Below, piece after piece: positions 33,853 through 43,095 of a DNA stretch of 64,000 nt. Origin of the DNA: Opitutia bacterium. GTDB taxonomy: Bacteria > Verrucomicrobiota > Verrucomicrobiia > Opitutales > Opitutaceae. Under the pieces are notes generated by a model. The model saw nothing but the letters and a program-made list of their open reading frames with translations, ran no database searches and had not been told where the DNA came from. Positions within the stretch are counted from its first letter, which is position 1. Each line of letters opens with the position of its first letter. The stretch is taken from the NCBI GenBank assembly GCA_947474365.1, contig CANJIU010000022.1, positions 43,185 to 107,184 on the forward strand, written 5' to 3'. The translations under genes and the position numbers were made by a program.

Positions 33853-35928
33853 TCAGGCGAAAGGATGAAATTTCGCTTTTAACGATTCTCTCGTTAGAAC
33901 CGTGAACTCGGGTTGGGGGAGGCAATCGACGAAAAGTCGCCCGTAGGTTTTCGCCAGCACCCTCGAATCGAGAATCGTCACCACGCCGCGGTCCGTCGCG
34001 GTGCGAATCAGCCGCCCAATTCCCTGGCGGAACTTGATCAGCGCGTCGGGTAGCGTGAGTTCATTGAACGGATTGCCTCCGAGATTCCGGATGTGGTCGC
34101 AGCGTGCCTCGGTGATGGGGTGGGTCGGCGGGTCGAAGGGGAGCCGGGTGATGATGACCTGGGCGAGAGCGTCGCCGGGGACATCGACCCCGGTCCAAAA
34201 GCTGTCGGTGCCGAAGAGCACCGCGTTGCCGGTGCTCCGCATTTGATTTGCCAGGTCGGTCCGCGACACGCCGGCGCCTTGCAGTAGAAAGGGCCGTCCG
34301 GCTGCGGCGAACGCGGGCTCGAGTGCCATTGCGACCGCCCGCATGTCGCTGTAACTGGTGAAGAGGACGAGGGAGCCGCCCCGGACCATTTCGACGCAGG
34401 TGGCGATGTAGCCACCGAGGACGTCGAGTGCGAGCTTGGCCTCCTGCGGGGACGGCAGTGGCACGTCGCTGGCAACGTAGACGCGCATGTTGCGGGCGAA
34501 GTCGAACGGTGACTTCACGACAACGGCGCGCGCCCCGTCCGCGCCGATGCGCTCCGCAAATGGCTCGATTTGCCCGCCCATCGCAAGGGTCGCGCTCGTG
34601 CAGACGACACTGGTACCGCACCCGAAGAGATGCTGGCGCAACGCGGGCGCGACATCAATGGGCGCGCTCCGCAAGGCGACGATGGTCTGTTTCCGTCCGC
34701 CTCGCTCCGCCCAGTAGACGTGGCCCTTGTCGGCGAGGGTGAGCCATTCGTTGACACCCGATTGCAGCCCTTTGACGCGCTGTTTTTGTTCGAGCAGTTC
34801 GTCGCGCTCGCGGCCGTCCTCAAGTTTGTCGCCCAGTTTCCCGAGCAGGCGGTGCAACGCTCCGAGCGGGCCGTCGAGGCTCGCTTCGGCCGCTCCCTCC
34901 TCGCGCACGCGGACGATGGGCCGTTGTGCCAGGAGGGTGCTGCCGATGAATTCGAAGAACAACTTGGCGGCATCGAGCGCATCGATGACCAATTGCTGGG
35001 CCTCGGGACCACCCAGTTTGCGAAAAAGCCCACGCTTCGTGCGGGGATTGAAGAGGTATTTGAGTGCGCGATCCACGCTGTAACTGGAGAGCGAAAGCCC
35101 AAAATTTTCCGTCGCCACCTCCGGCACGGTATGCGCCTCGTCGAGCACGACAAAGTCGTCCGCGAACAACACCCCGCGGCTGTCGGTCTTTGCGCCGCCC
35201 GCCTTGGCCCCGCCGGCATTGATCAAGGCGAAGAGCAACGCGTGGTTGATGATGATGATGTTGGCGGACCGGATGCGCGCCCGGGCCCGCTGGTAGAAAC
35301 ACTTTTCGCAGTCGCAATGCTTGCGCGAGCACGAGGACGAGTCGGCGTTGACGACATCCCAGATCTCCGGGCGGGGAGGCGGCTGAAGTTCGTGGCGGAG
35401 TCCGGTTTCGGTGGACTCAGCCCATTTTGCGATGCGCTGGACCTCGTCGTAGTCGGCGTCAGCAAAAAGGGTGCTGCGATCGGCAAGCGCGTGGCCGAGC
35501 CGTGTGGTGCAGAGGTAGTTTCCCTTGCCGACGAGGACGGCGGATTTGAAGTCGGCGTATGGTTTGAGATCGGGGTGGGAGCGGAAAAGTCGGCGACATT
35601 TCGGGAGGTCGCTGGTCTCAAGCTGCTCCTGCAGGGAAATCGTGTGGGTGGAGACGATCAACTGACGGGATTGATCCACGGCCTGGATGATCCCGGGAAC
35701 GAGATAGGCGAGCGATTTTCCGACGCCGGTGCCCGCTTCGAAGAGGAGCGGGGAATCGTCCCGAACCGCCGCCGCGATCGCGCGCGCCATGGTTTCCTGC
35801 TGTGGCCGGTGTTCCAGCTTTAGACCATCCTGCAGCCAGCCGCCTTCGGCGAAGATCTTTCCGACGAGAGCGGGCGCGTGACTGATGGGAGGGGGCGCGG
35901 AGCCGGTGTCGTCGCGAAGGCCGATCAT
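33853..35928 (-). CDS. dinG: DinG-family ATP-dependent DNA helicase
   Basis: About 691 residues. XPD/DinG-type superfamily 2 helicase with an iron-sulfur cluster: Walker A LLFEAGTGVGKSLAYLV, DEAH box VVLDEAHTVPE, four cysteines (KGNYLCTTRL then CSRKHCDCEKC) for the cluster, and the C-terminal SFWTGVDVPGDAL and RQGIGRLIRTATDRGV motifs. It unwinds DNA, often R-loops or forks. An upstream frame is open to 36123 but runs into the divergent ATPase region; ATG 35928 is used. First gene of the dinG-phosphatase-TPR run. Confidence 0.92.
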   Translation of the reverse strand: MIGLRDDTGSAPPPISHAPALVGKIFAEGGWLQDGLKLEHRPQQETMARAIAAAVRDDSPLLFEAGTGVGKSLAYLVPGIIQAVDQSRQLIVSTHTISLQEQLETSDLPKCRRLFRSHPDLKPYADFKSAVLVGKGNYLCTTRLGHALADRSTLFADADYDEVQRIAKWAESTETGLRHELQPPPRPEIWDVVNADSSSCSRKHCDCEKCFYQRARARIRSANIIIINHALLFALINAGGAKAGGAKTDSRGVLFADDFVVLDEAHTVPEVATENFGLSLSSYSVDRALKYLFNPRTKRGLFRKLGGPEAQQLVIDALDAAKLFFEFIGSTLLAQRPIVRVREEGAAEASLDGPLGALHRLLGKLGDKLEDGRERDELLEQKQRVKGLQSGVNEWLTLADKGHVYWAERGGRKQTIVALRSAPIDVAPALRQHLFGCGTSVVCTSATLAMGGQIEPFAERIGADGARAVVVKSPFDFARNMRVYVASDVPLPSPQEAKLALDVLGGYIATCVEMVRGGSLVLFTSYSDMRAVAMALEPAFAAAGRPFLLQGAGVSRTDLANQMRSTGNAVLFGTDSFWTGVDVPGDALAQVIITRLPFDPPTHPITEARCDHIRNLGGNPFNELTLPDALIKFRQGIGRLIRTATDRGVVTILDSRVLAKTYGRLFVDCLPQPEFTVLTRESLKAKFHPFA

Positions 35929-36018
35929 GCTGGGCGTTGAGTCAGCGAACCAATGATTGGCAATGGTTGCGTAGCAAATGAATTTGCCGCACCGGTCAGT
36001 GTCGGCGAAGCTTTGCCC

Positions 36019-38256
36019 ATGGCGGATCCCAAACCATCGGACCATGAATGGGTGAACGAGTTGGTGCAGTTTTTGCGACTGCAACCTGGTGTCAGCGCCG
36101 TGCGGATTGACCCGGGCGCGCACAAAGTGTCGGTCGCGACCGTCGGCCGCGTCGAACTCGCGGGTCTTGAGGAGAAGCTCGCCGCGACCATCGCGGCGGT
36201 CGAGGCGCAGCTCGCGGCCCGTGGGACCATGCGCGCGCCGGCGGGTTTCTCGCTGCGGCAGGAAGGGGATGCGACCATCGTCGGCCGCGACTCGTGCGTG
36301 ACCGCGGAAAAGATGTGGCTCTGGCGCGAAATGGAGTGGCCGGAGATCAGCGCCGAGGTTAAGCCCGAGGATCAGGAGTGGCGGACGCTCGCCGTGCTTG
36401 CGACAGTCTGCGGCTCGGCTGGGATCGCCGGGGCTTTGGCGACGCGGTTTGTCCCGGGCGTACCGTGGCTCGGTCAGGCGTTTTTTCTCGTGGGATTGAT
36501 TTCAGGCGGGTGGGACGCGGCGGTCGACACCTGGGGAAATCTGCGGAAACGGGAGATCGACATCCATTTCCTGATGCTCGCGGTCGCCATCGGGGCGATG
36601 TTCATCGGAGCCTGGGGAGAGGCGGTGCTTCTGCTGTTTCTGTTTTCCGCCTCGGGTGCCATGGAAGAGTACGCGCTCGATCGCACGCAGCGGGAGGTCA
36701 GTGCGCTCCTGAAGACATCGCCGAAACGTGCAACGCTCGTGCAGCCCGATGGGTCCGAACGGGAGGTGGCGGTTGAGGAACTCCAGGTCGGTCAAACGGT
36801 GCGGGTGAAGCCGGGCGAAGGATTCGCGGCCGACGGGGTGGTGGTGGGCGGCAAAAGTGCCAGTGATGAATCGGCGCTCACGGGCGAAGCCAACCCGGTT
36901 GAAAAGCGGATCGGGGATCAGGTTTTCAGCGGGACGATCAATCTTTGGGGTGTGGTGGAGTTTTCGGTCGCGCGCCTGCCCGCGGAGAGCACGTTGCAGA
37001 AGATCATCCGCCTGATTCAGACGGCGCAGAAGCTCAAGGCCCCGAGCGAGCGGTTTACGGATCGGTTCGGCACGGGCTACACCTACGCGGTCATCGGGGG
37101 ATCGTTCGCGATGTTTCTCGTCTGGTGGCTGGCATTTCACCTCCCGGCTTTCACCAACACCCCTGAGACCCGTTCGGCGTTCTACCGGGCGATGACTCTC
37201 ATGGTGGTCGCGAGTCCGTGCGCGCTCGTGCTGTCCATTCCGTCCGCCATTCTGGCTGCGATTGCCTGGGGCGCGCGGCACGGAGTTCTCTTCCGGGGTG
37301 GCGCTGCGATCGAAAAACTCGCGGACATCACAGCGGTGGCGCTGGACAAGACTGGCACGTTGACGACCGGCGAACTGGCGGTGGTGGGCTGTGAGAGTTA
37401 TCCGCAGGGGAGGGAACGGGAGGTGTTGCAGCTCGCGCTGACCCTCGAGGCGAAATCGCAGCATCCGATCGCGCGGGCGATTGTGCGGCACGCCAAGGTG
37501 GAGGGCGTGAGCGAGCTCGCGCTGGACGATTTTCAGTCGATCACGGGGCAGGGGCTCCGGGGCAAGGTTGGTGGGGCGACGCTGCTTCTTGGCCGGCGCG
37601 AACTGCTGGAGAGCGGCCCGCTCGCGGAGTGGGCAAAAAAGCTGCCGGCCGCCGCCGCCGAATTGAGCGAGGTGTGGGTTATCGGCCAGGACTTGGTGGG
37701 ACGTGTTTTGCTCAAAGACCAGATCCGCGCCGAGTCCCGCGGGGTGCTGGCCAAGTTGAAGGCGATGGGCATCAAGACCGTGATGTTGACCGGCGACCGA
37801 CGGCACACGGCCGAGGCGGTGGCAAACGAACTCGGCCTCGATGAGGTGCGAGCTGGATTGTCTCCAGAGGACAAGGTGGCGGCGATTCAGTCGCTGCGAG
37901 CCGAGGGGAGGAAAGTGGCGATGGTTGGTGACGGGGTAAATGATGCACCGTGCCTGGCCGCTGCCGACGTGAGTGTGGCGATGGGCGCCCGCGGCAGCGA
38001 CGCGGCTCTGGAGCAGGCGGAGGTGATCTTGATGCACGACCGCATCGAAAATTTCCTTTCGGCGCACCGGCTGAGCCGGCGGGCCCGGGCGGTCATCCGA
38101 CAAAACCTAACGATCTCCTTGGGCGTGGTGATCGTGATGGTGATCGCAACGGCGTTTGGTGCGGTTCCCTTGGCCATCGGTGTGGCCGCCCACGAGGGAA
38201 GCACCTTGGTCGTTTGCCTCAATTCCTTGCGCCTGCTCTTTGGCCGAAACGAGTAA
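36019..38256 (+). CDS. P1B-4-type heavy-metal translocating ATPase
   Basis: About 745 residues. P-type ATPase with the phosphorylation site DKTGTLTTGELAVVG, ALTGEANPVEK, TGDRRHTAEAVA and VGDGVNDAPCLAAADVSVAM. The transmembrane metal site is SPC (VVASPCALVLSIPSA) instead of the CPC of copper and zinc pumps, and the last helices contain AAHEGSTLVV (HEGST); this pair marks subgroup P1B-4, which exports cobalt, iron or related ions. The N-terminal 65 residues look like a heavy-metal-associated fold (VSAVRIDPGAHKVSVAT) but have lost the CxxC metal site. ATG 36019 is used; ATG 35953 is in frame. It diverges from dinG across 90 nt. Confidence 0.9.
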   Translation: MADPKPSDHEWVNELVQFLRLQPGVSAVRIDPGAHKVSVATVGRVELAGLEEKLAATIAAVEAQLAARGTMRAPAGFSLRQEGDATIVGRDSCVTAEKMWLWREMEWPEISAEVKPEDQEWRTLAVLATVCGSAGIAGALATRFVPGVPWLGQAFFLVGLISGGWDAAVDTWGNLRKREIDIHFLMLAVAIGAMFIGAWGEAVLLLFLFSASGAMEEYALDRTQREVSALLKTSPKRATLVQPDGSEREVAVEELQVGQTVRVKPGEGFAADGVVVGGKSASDESALTGEANPVEKRIGDQVFSGTINLWGVVEFSVARLPAESTLQKIIRLIQTAQKLKAPSERFTDRFGTGYTYAVIGGSFAMFLVWWLAFHLPAFTNTPETRSAFYRAMTLMVVASPCALVLSIPSAILAAIAWGARHGVLFRGGAAIEKLADITAVALDKTGTLTTGELAVVGCESYPQGREREVLQLALTLEAKSQHPIARAIVRHAKVEGVSELALDDFQSITGQGLRGKVGGATLLLGRRELLESGPLAEWAKKLPAAAAELSEVWVIGQDLVGRVLLKDQIRAESRGVLAKLKAMGIKTVMLTGDRRHTAEAVANELGLDEVRAGLSPEDKVAAIQSLRAEGRKVAMVGDGVNDAPCLAAADVSVAMGARGSDAALEQAEVILMHDRIENFLSAHRLSRRARAVIRQNLTISLGVVIVMVIATAFGAVPLAIGVAAHEGSTLVVCLNSLRLLFGRNE

Positions 38257-38310
38257 CTGTGAGGAAACTTTTGCGTCGTAACAGGGGTCGTAGGACCTAG
38301 TTTTTTCGCC

Positions 38311-38778
38311 ATGAAATCGAAACTCCCCCTCTTCGTTTTGGCCGGCGGGTTGTCTGTTTTGTTCGTCGGCTGTACGTTTCCGTCTTCGAGGCGGACGGTC
38401 CCAAGTGGACAGGCCAACGTCCTGCAGCGGTCCGAACTCGGTACGGTCACAAGTGTTCGCGAAGTGAATATCGAGGGACAAAAGGGTCAGATCGGGATGT
38501 ACGGTGGAGGCTTGGTGGGTGGGGCGGCCGCCAGCGGTGGCCGCGGCGTCAGTGGTGCCGTGGTCCGGGCCACGGGCGCAGTGGTCGGCGCTGTCGGGGG
38601 GCAGGCCGTCGAAGAAGTGGCGACCCGAAAGCGGGCACAGGAGATCAGTATCCGCCTTGATGACGGCAGTACTGTGACGATTACGCAGGAGTCTTCGACC
38701 GGTCTGTTTATGGACGGCGACCGCGTTCGGGTGATTAACGGCGGCGGTCAGGCTCGCGTTGCGATGGCGAGCAATTGA
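38311..38778 (+). CDS. SlyB/Pcp-like glycine-zipper lipoprotein
   Basis: 155 residues. Lipoprotein signal (FVLAGGLSVLFVGC) followed by a glycine-zipper segment (GGLVGGAAASGGRGVSG, GAVVGAVGGQAVEE) that inserts into or spans the outer membrane, and a C-terminal beta domain (EISIRLDDGSTVTITQE, GDRVRVINGGG) typical of SlyB/Pcp/osmotically inducible lipoproteins. It follows the metal ATPase by 54 nt on the same strand but has no obvious link to it; an envelope-integrity role is most likely. Confidence 0.82.
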   Translation: MKSKLPLFVLAGGLSVLFVGCTFPSSRRTVPSGQANVLQRSELGTVTSVREVNIEGQKGQIGMYGGGLVGGAAASGGRGVSGAVVRATGAVVGAVGGQAVEEVATRKRAQEISIRLDDGSTVTITQESSTGLFMDGDRVRVINGGGQARVAMASN

Positions 38779-38822
38779 GCGTGGCGGTGGGAGCGCGGGC
38801 GGTTCGCCCTGGGTCCAATCGT

Positions 38823-39380
38823 TCAGTCGGTGATGAGGACCTGGTCGCCAACGCGGACCTCTTCGTAAAGTTCGACGATTTCGAGATTGCGCATCAGCAC
38901 GCAACCGGCGCTGAGCGGCTCGCCGATTCGCTCGTCGTGGTTGGTCCCGTGGATGTAGACGTAACGTTCGTAGGTGTCGACGTTTCCGCCGCGGTTTACG
39001 CCGGGCTCAAGGCCGCGCAGCCAGAGAATGCGCGTCGTGATCAGATTTTCGTTGTCCGGCTCGCGAGCCAGGATCTCGGAGAAGTGGCGACCGGTGGGGA
39101 CGCGCGACTTGAAGACCATGCCGGGGGGCTGGCCTGCCCCGATTCTCTCGGCGATTTCGTGCAAGCCTCGCGGGGTGCCGAGTGAGTCCTTCACGTTCGA
39201 AGGGGGGCGTTTCGAAGTGGAGATAACGTAACTTCGGACCAGTGCACCTCCCCGAAAGAACTGAAGGGTCGCTGTGCTGATGCGGACCGCAAGGACCCGT
39301 TCTCCGGGCTTGATGCCAAGCCGGCTGCAGGTTTTGTTAACCAACTCCACTGGAGACAAACTCGTGAACAACGCATCCAT
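38823..39380 (-). CDS. L,D-transpeptidase (YkuD domain)
   Basis: About 185 residues. The YkuD catalytic motif is complete: IHGTNHDERIG then PLSAGCVLMRN, with the nucleophilic cysteine in SAGC. These enzymes make 3-3 crosslinks in peptidoglycan or attach proteins to it. No signal peptide is visible from any in-frame start (ATG 39404, ATG 39380, GTG 39350), which is unusual for an enzyme acting in the periplasm. With ATG 39380 the gene overlaps the start of asd head to head by 17 nt; GTG 39350 would avoid this. Confidence 0.82.
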   Translation of the reverse strand: MDALFTSLSPVELVNKTCSRLGIKPGERVLAVRISTATLQFFRGGALVRSYVISTSKRPPSNVKDSLGTPRGLHEIAERIGAGQPPGMVFKSRVPTGRHFSEILAREPDNENLITTRILWLRGLEPGVNRGGNVDTYERYVYIHGTNHDERIGEPLSAGCVLMRNLEIVELYEEVRVGDQVLITD

Positions 39381-40410
39381 CAATGTCGGTATCGTCGGCG
39401 CCACCGGTGCCGTCGGTCAAGAGCTGCTGAAGCTTTTGCACGATCGTAAATTTCCCATGGCCTCGCTGCGGCTCTTCGCCTCAGCGCGGTCGGCGGGCAA
39501 GCCGGTGACGTTTGCCGGCAAAAAATACATCATCGAGGAGGCCAAACCCGGGGTGTTTGCCGACGTGGATGTGGCGTTCTTTGCTGCAGGTGGTTCGGTC
39601 ACCCGTGCGCTGGCGCCGGATGCGGTCAAGGCCGGCTGCCTCGTGATCGACAAGAGCTCCCACTATCGGATGGACCCAGCGGTGCCTCTCGTGATCCCGG
39701 AAATCAATCCCGAGGGCCTGCGCACCCACCAAGGCATCATCGCGAATCCCAATTGTTCGACCGCCGTCACGCTGATGGCGCTCTGGCCATTGCACCAGGC
39801 GTTTGGCCTGAAGCGTTATTTCGCGGCGACCTACCAGTCTGTTTCCGGCACCGGCGCCGAAGCGGTGCGTGAATTGGAAAGCCAGGTGCAGGCCCACGCC
39901 AAGGGGGCTCCGATGGAGAAGAAAGTCTACGCCTACCAGATCGCGTTCAACGTGATACCTCAGGTCGATTCGTTTGGACCCAATGGCTACACGGGCGAGG
40001 AAACCAAGATGATGCTCGAGAGCCGCAAGATCATGGGCCTCCCCAATCTCAAGGTCTCGGCCACGACGGTCCGAGTGCCGGTGGTACGGGCGCACTCGGT
40101 GGCGGTGAACGCCGAGTTTGAGCGGCCGGTGAGTGTGGAGGCCGCTCGCGCGGCGATCGCCGCCTTTGCCGGAGCCGAGCTCGTCGACGATCCTTCAAAG
40201 CAACGTTATCCGACGCCGCTCGATTTTTCGAACAAGGTCAAATGTGGCGTCGGGCGCATCCGCCTCGACACCGCGCTCGACAATGGCCTCGCGCTGTGGG
40301 TCAGCGGCGACAACCTCTGGAAGGGGGCCGCTTTGAACGCGGTGCAAAACGCCGAATTGATGGTGCGCGAAGGGTGGTTGAAGCCCAAATCCGCGATGAC
40401 GACGGCCTGA
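39364..40410 (+). CDS. asd: Aspartate-semialdehyde dehydrogenase
   Basis: 348 residues. Makes aspartate-semialdehyde for lysine, threonine, methionine and diaminopimelate. Motifs: NVGIVGATGAVGQELLKLL (NADP loop), DKSSHYRMD, the catalytic IANPNCSTAVTLMALWPL with its cysteine, and VRVPVVRAHS. The GTG at 39364 is supported by GGAG 8 nt upstream, one of the few clear Shine-Dalgarno sites in the window. It may supply diaminopimelate for the crosslinks made by the divergent L,D-transpeptidase. Confidence 0.96.
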   Translation: MNNASINVGIVGATGAVGQELLKLLHDRKFPMASLRLFASARSAGKPVTFAGKKYIIEEAKPGVFADVDVAFFAAGGSVTRALAPDAVKAGCLVIDKSSHYRMDPAVPLVIPEINPEGLRTHQGIIANPNCSTAVTLMALWPLHQAFGLKRYFAATYQSVSGTGAEAVRELESQVQAHAKGAPMEKKVYAYQIAFNVIPQVDSFGPNGYTGEETKMMLESRKIMGLPNLKVSATTVRVPVVRAHSVAVNAEFERPVSVEAARAAIAAFAGAELVDDPSKQRYPTPLDFSNKVKCGVGRIRLDTALDNGLALWVSGDNLWKGAALNAVQNAELMVREGWLKPKSAMTTA

Positions 40411-40491
40411 TGCCGGATTCCCGCCCAAACTGCATCCGGAATAATTCCTTGTCATACTCACTCTTGGGCCGCTTTGCTTATCCTTCGGCTC

Positions 40492-40568
40492 GGACGCTTA
40501 GCTCAGTTGGTTAGAGCACCTCGCTTACACCGAGGGTGTCGGGGGTTCGAGTCCCTCAGCGTCCACCA
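40492..40568 (+). tRNA. tRNA-Val (anticodon TAC)
   Basis: A full cloverleaf: acceptor GGACGCT/AGCGTCC, D stem GCTC/GAGC, anticodon stem CCTCG/CGAGG with loop CTTACAC giving anticodon TAC, T arm with TTCGAGT, and an encoded CCA. A TTGTCA -35-like box lies at 40449-40454 but no good -10. It ends 20 nt before ilvN, so ilvN may share its transcript. Confidence 0.95.
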
Positions 40569-40588
40569 TTTTTCAATCATCACACTTC

Positions 40589-41059
40589 ATGCGACACACG
40601 ATCTCCGTCCTCGTTGAGAACAAGTTCGGCGTATTGGCTCGCGTTTCGGGAATGTTTTCCGGCCGCGGCTTCAATATCGACTCTCTCAACGTCGCGCCCA
40701 CCCACGACGCATCGCTGTCCCGCATCACCGCCGTCCTGAATGGTGACGAGGGCCAGCTTGAGCTCTGCGTCCGCCAGTTGCGGAAGCTGATCAACGTCGT
40801 CGAAGTGACCGACTTCAAGGAAGGCCAGGCCGTCGCCCGCGAACTCGTGCTCGTGAAAGTGCGCGCCGATACGAAAACCCGCTCCGAAATCGTGCAGATC
40901 GCCGACATCTTCCGGGCCAAGATCGTGAATCTCGCCGCTGACAATCTCATCATCGAGCTCACCGGCACGGACGACAAGATCGCCGCCCTCCTCGGCCTCC
41001 TCGAACCCTTCGGCATCATCGAACTCGCCCGCACCGGCCGCCTGGCGCTGAAGCGCTAG
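40589..41059 (+). CDS. ilvN: Acetolactate synthase, small (regulatory) subunit
   Basis: 156 residues, the usual length. An N-terminal ACT domain (MRHTISVLVENKFGVLARVS, RGFNIDSLNVAPT) binds valine for feedback control, followed by the second regulatory domain (RELVLVKVRADTKTRSEIVQ, NLIIELTGTDDKIAAL). The catalytic IlvB subunit is not in this window. It starts 20 nt after tRNA-Val and ends 66 nt before ilvC, so the set is probably one transcription unit. Confidence 0.95.
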   Translation: MRHTISVLVENKFGVLARVSGMFSGRGFNIDSLNVAPTHDASLSRITAVLNGDEGQLELCVRQLRKLINVVEVTDFKEGQAVARELVLVKVRADTKTRSEIVQIADIFRAKIVNLAADNLIIELTGTDDKIAALLGLLEPFGIIELARTGRLALKR

Positions 41060-41125
41060 CCCGCAGTTTTGCCGACCGACTTAGCGTTCAACCCTTATCC
41101 CTCAGCCCTCAAATTTTCCACTACC

Positions 41126-42154
41126 ATGCCCGCCAAAGTCTACACCGATAAAGACGCCGATCTCGGCGTGTTCGCCAACAAAACGCTCGCCGTCCTCGGC
41201 TACGGTTCGCAGGGCCACGCCCATGCGCTCAACCTCAAGGACAGCGGCTGCAAGGTCATCATCGGCCTCTATCCTGGCTCGAAATCCCGCGCCGTTGCCG
41301 TGCAGCACGGTTTTGAGGTTTACGACACCGCCGAGGCCGTGCGTCGCGCCGATGTCATCATGGTCGGTCTGCCCGACATGAAGCAGGCCGATGTTTACAC
41401 AACGGACATCCTCCCGAATCTCGCCAAGGGCAAGACGCTGCTTTTCTCTCACGGCCTCAGTGTCCACTTCGGTCTGATCAAGCTGCACAAGGACATCGAT
41501 TGCATCATGGTCGCCCCGAAGGGTCCCGGCCACATGGTTCGCCGGCTCTACGCCGAGGGCAAGGGCATGCCGGCGCTGATCGCCGTCGCGCAGGACAAGT
41601 CCAAGACCGCCAAGAAGACCGCGCTCGCCTGGGCGAAGGGCATCGGCTCGACCCGCGCCGGCGTGCTCCAGACTGATTTCAAGGAAGAGACCGAAACCGA
41701 TCTGTTCGGCGAGCAGGCCGTGTTGTGCGGCGGAGCGAGCGCTCTGGTGCAGGCCGGCTTCGAGACGCTGGTCGAGGCGGGTTACCAGCCCGAGATGGCG
41801 TACTTCGAGTGCCTGCACGAGTTGAAGCTCATTTGTGATCTGATGTACGAGAGCGGCATCGCCGGGATGCGCTTCTCGATCTCCGAGACCGCGAAATACG
41901 GCGACATCACCCGTGGCCCGCGCGTTGTGAACAAGCAGGTGAAGGCCGAGATGAAGAAGATCCTGAAGGAAATTCAGACCGGCAAATTCACCCAGGAGTG
42001 GGTCAAGGAGTACAAGGGCGGCCTGAAGAAGTACAATGCGCTGCTCAAGGCCGGGGAGAAGCACCAGATCGAGAAGACCGGTGCCTACCTGCGTTCGATG
42101 ATGCCCTGGATGACCAAGAAAAACATCAAGGGCGTTCAGGCGTCGTATTCCTAA
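41126..42154 (+). CDS. ilvC: Ketol-acid reductoisomerase (class I)
   Basis: 342 residues, class I length. Second common step of valine and isoleucine synthesis, combining alkyl migration with NADPH reduction. N-terminal Rossmann motif [17 protein letters not shown], the substrate segment [12 protein letters not shown], metal-binding [15 protein letters not shown] (aspartate and glutamate) and [14 protein letters not shown], and the C-terminal [18 protein letters not shown]. An upstream open frame begins at 41069 but ATG 41126 matches the family start. Confidence 0.97.
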   Translation: MPAKVYTDKDADLGVFANKTLAVLGYGSQGHAHALNLKDSGCKVIIGLYPGSKSRAVAVQHGFEVYDTAEAVRRADVIMVGLPDMKQADVYTTDILPNLAKGKTLLFSHGLSVHFGLIKLHKDIDCIMVAPKGPGHMVRRLYAEGKGMPALIAVAQDKSKTAKKTALAWAKGIGSTRAGVLQTDFKEETETDLFGEQAVLCGGASALVQAGFETLVEAGYQPEMAYFECLHELKLICDLMYESGIAGMRFSISETAKYGDITRGPRVVNKQVKAEMKKILKEIQTGKFTQEWVKEYKGGLKKYNALLKAGEKHQIEKTGAYLRSMMPWMTKKNIKGVQASYS

Positions 42155-42237
42155 ATCGTACGAGCGAGAAGCGGTCGGCGGGTAGCGGGCATCGTTTGCT
42201 CCGTTCCACCCGCTGATCGCGACCGGCTCCCGCCACC

Positions 42238-43095
42238 TTGAGCAAACTCGTCCTCGCCACCCGCAAGAGTCCGCTGGCCCTCGCGCAAACGGAAATGGTG
42301 GCGGCGCATTTGCGCAACCACCTCGGCGTTGAGACGGAGCTGTTGAAAATTGTCACGACGGGCGACCGCCAGACGGAGTGGTCGCTCGAGCAGCGCGGTG
42401 GAAAGGGACTTTTCACCAGCGAACTCGAGGCTGCGCTCCTGAAGGGCGAAGCGGATGTTGCGGTGCACAGCACGAAGGATTTGCCGGGCGAGATGCCGTC
42501 GGGGCTGGCGATCGGCGGCTATATGCCGCGGGCCGATCCCCGCGACGTGCTGGTGTTGCGCACGGGAGTGGAATCTCCGGCGACGCTCGCCACCGGCTCG
42601 CCGCGTCGTCGCCTGCAGGTGCAATTGATGTTTCCCGGTGTCGCATTCAGTGAAATCCGCGGCAACGTCGACACCCGCCTGCGAAAGATCGGGGAGCAGC
42701 ACGTCGCCGACGGCACGGTCCTGGCCGCCGCAGGCATGAAACGCCTCGGAATCGAGACGTGGCCGGGGATCGAATTTGCGCCGCTCGATTTTGAACAGAT
42801 GGTCCCGGCGGTTGGGCAGGGCGCGATTGCTATTCAATGCCGTGAGGACGATGCGGCGAAATTCGCAGCGACGTTTGATGCGACGACGGCACGGGCCGTG
42901 AGCCTTGAACGCGCGTTTCAGTCGGCACTGGGCGGCGGTTGCCACACCGCGTTCGCGGCTCATGCGACTGCCGACACGTTGCACCTTTTCCACGAGCGGA
43001 CCGGAGTGCGCAATTTCCGGATTTCCGCGGCGGACTTTGCTGCTCCCGAAGCAACGGCGACGCGGATCCTCCGCGAACTGGGATTGCTGGCATGA
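42238..43095 (+). CDS. hemC: Hydroxymethylbilane synthase (porphobilinogen deaminase)
   Basis: 285 residues, somewhat shorter than the usual 300-315. Joins four porphobilinogen units into hydroxymethylbilane. Motifs: KLVLATRKSPLALAQTEMVA, VHSTKDLPGEMPSGL with the catalytic aspartate, ATGSPRRRLQVQL, FSEIRGNVDTRLRK, and LGGGCHTAFAAHA with the cysteine that carries the dipyrromethane cofactor. The TTG at 42238 is the first possible start: an in-frame TGA lies 24 nt upstream and the next ATG would delete the first motif. Stop and hemD start overlap as ATGA. Confidence 0.95.
   Translation: MSKLVLATRKSPLALAQTEMVAAHLRNHLGVETELLKIVTTGDRQTEWSLEQRGGKGLFTSELEAALLKGEADVAVHSTKDLPGEMPSGLAIGGYMPRADPRDVLVLRTGVESPATLATGSPRRRLQVQLMFPGVAFSEIRGNVDTRLRKIGEQHVADGTVLAAAGMKRLGIETWPGIEFAPLDFEQMVPAVGQGAIAIQCREDDAAKFAATFDATTARAVSLERAFQSALGGGCHTAFAAHATADTLHLFHERTGVRNFRISAADFAAPEATATRILRELGLLA

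Noticed and set aside
36502..38103. Long open frame (533 residues) on the minus strand
   Set aside because: Antisense of the P1B-4 ATPase, whose motifs are unmistakable.
42155..42237. Terminator or attenuator between ilvC and hemC
   Set aside because: Several short GC-rich complementary segments exist (AGCGGG with CCCGCT), but the loops are long and no T-run follows; I could not support it.
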